From: Micrasema longulum
Lineage: Eukaryota; Arthropoda; Insecta; Trichoptera; Brachycentridae
Assembly (NCBI GenBank): GCA_022494885.1
Contig: JAGVSM010003460.1
Coordinates: forward strand, 62,001-126,000
Length of the DNA: 64,000 bases
Direction of reading: 5' to 3'
Positions 63,071-64,000 of this stretch are shown here, in pieces. Position 1 is the stretch's first letter, and each line of letters begins with the position of its first letter. The notes under the pieces were generated by a model. It was not told the DNA's origin, did no database searches, and was given only the letters and a program-made list of their open reading frames with translations. Made by a program: the position numbers and the translations under genes.

Positions 63071-64000
63071 TTTAACTTATAATTTGAAAACTACTATTTT
63101 ATATGTGCACGTATATTAAGTTATGTCAATTCACTATTTATAGTATACCAAACCTATTATTTTAACATGTATACTATTTACATTAAATTAAAAATAAATT
63201 TATCCTTTTAAATTTTTTTACGTTTTCTGGCATTCCTTCAAACAAATTTATTCCCTTGTAAATAAAACAGTTCTCGAACATTGCTTCTGATTTTTGATGA
63301 AATAAAAAGTAAAATACATAAATAAATAAAGTGATGCTCGCCTTATTTATTATGAATAATTTTTAATTTTGGCTATTGATTTTATAAAAAAATACTAAAA
63401 TTATTTGTCATCATTCTTTGTAAATTGTGTTTATCGTAATTCTAAAAAAATAAACAAGTTAACGTCAATTCTTATCGATGTTTTTTCTATATCTCAGTAT
63501 TAATAAAAATGTTTGCTCTGTTGAGTGGAAATATGTCTCTTGAGATCAAAATCCTGAGAGATTTCTTCTTAAAACGCTTATGTAAGATAAATAGTAACGC
63601 TTTCCTGGTATGGTGAAAAATTTTCTATGTTGACAAAACAAAAAAAGGAAATGTATTTATCACTCGAATTTTGTTTTTCCAAAACACATGGGAAAACCCT
63701 TCAAGTATACGTATATTGCCTACTATAATAGTGAGTTGGGACTATTTACCCATTCGGAATATAAACCCCTAAATCATTGACATAAAAATATTCGTAAATA
63801 TGAATTTAAATTCTGAGGACAAATTTGTTAAGTAATATTATAAGATTTGATATTTTTTACTAAATTAAGATTGAAAATTAAGATATGAAAACGATTATGC
63901 ATAAAACATACAATGCTGTATTTGCAGACGTTTTTGAATACAAGTATTATTTAATATTTAAGAAAAAGAAAAGAAAAGGAAATCACAACTAGACTGTCAC
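63071..64000. other. Intergenic, nothing recognised
   Basis: AT-rich to the end of the window, with no supported coding frame or repeat match. Confidence 0.4.

Noticed and set aside
1..64000. CRISPR array, bacterial operon, phage or integron
   Set aside because: No regularly spaced short repeats, no ribosome-binding-site-led gene clusters, and the only intact gene is spliced; the DNA is eukaryotic nuclear.

Overview
The window is AT-rich nuclear DNA from an arthropod, most likely an insect. The reasons are short spliceosomal introns (GT..AG) in a conserved nuclear gene, a Tc1-type transposon with TA target sites, insect-type non-LTR retrotransposon debris (RTE-like, jockey/CR1-like and R1-like C-termini), tRNA-headed SINEs, and the absence of any operon or bacterial ribosome-binding-site logic. 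I cannot fix the order; the SINE and RTE styles would suit Lepidoptera or Hemiptera.

Only one intact host gene is convincing: a BRD7/BRD9-type bromodomain gene on the + strand. Its eleven exons run from 16472 to 25748 and every junction is phase-consistent, giving a predicted protein of 607 residues. It should be the bromodomain subunit of an insect SWI/SNF chromatin-remodelling complex. Intron 3 (about 2.6 kb) holds an antisense relic of an unclassified transposase-like gene, and intron 10 (about 1.9 kb) holds a tRNA-derived SINE. A second, isolated host-like signal is a THAP zinc-finger first exon at 30778-30848. GC-richer islands at 6430-6895 and 59690-60000 are candidate promoters or first exons of genes that I cannot follow.

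Layout. 1-16.4 kb: intergenic, with RTE C-terminal fragments (815, 2714/3273, 5745, 9015), jockey-like pieces on both strands, SINEs and the first copies of the dispersed inverted-repeat family called LIR here. 16.4-26.1 kb: the bromodomain gene. 26-31 kb: nested elements, the clearest being a 1669-bp Tc1 element inserted into an LIR copy at an exact TA site. 32-33.5 kb: an antisense reverse-transcriptase relic interrupted by a Harbinger-like MITE. 34.6-38.2 kb: jockey-like and R1-like retroelement ends, and an inverted repeat carrying hammerhead-like sequences. 38.4-46.8 kb: a roughly 450-bp direct repeat, three Penelope-type fragments with hammerhead ribozyme-like folds, and further LIR, SINE and jockey copies. 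47.5-51.5 kb: a duplicated unit of about 540 bp with a tRNA-like head, with and without an LIR insertion. 52-64 kb: a MITE, more LIR copies, an RTE reverse transcriptase relic (60345-61090) and jockey-like 3' ends.

Apart from the bromodomain gene the window is a dense, nested, two-strand collection of decayed mobile elements. The most useful material is (1) the LIR family, with at least eleven copies and no recognised classification; (2) the ribozyme-like Penelope fragments; (3) a Tc1 transposase whose reading frame is restored by a 71-nt intron; and (4) several datable nested insertions.
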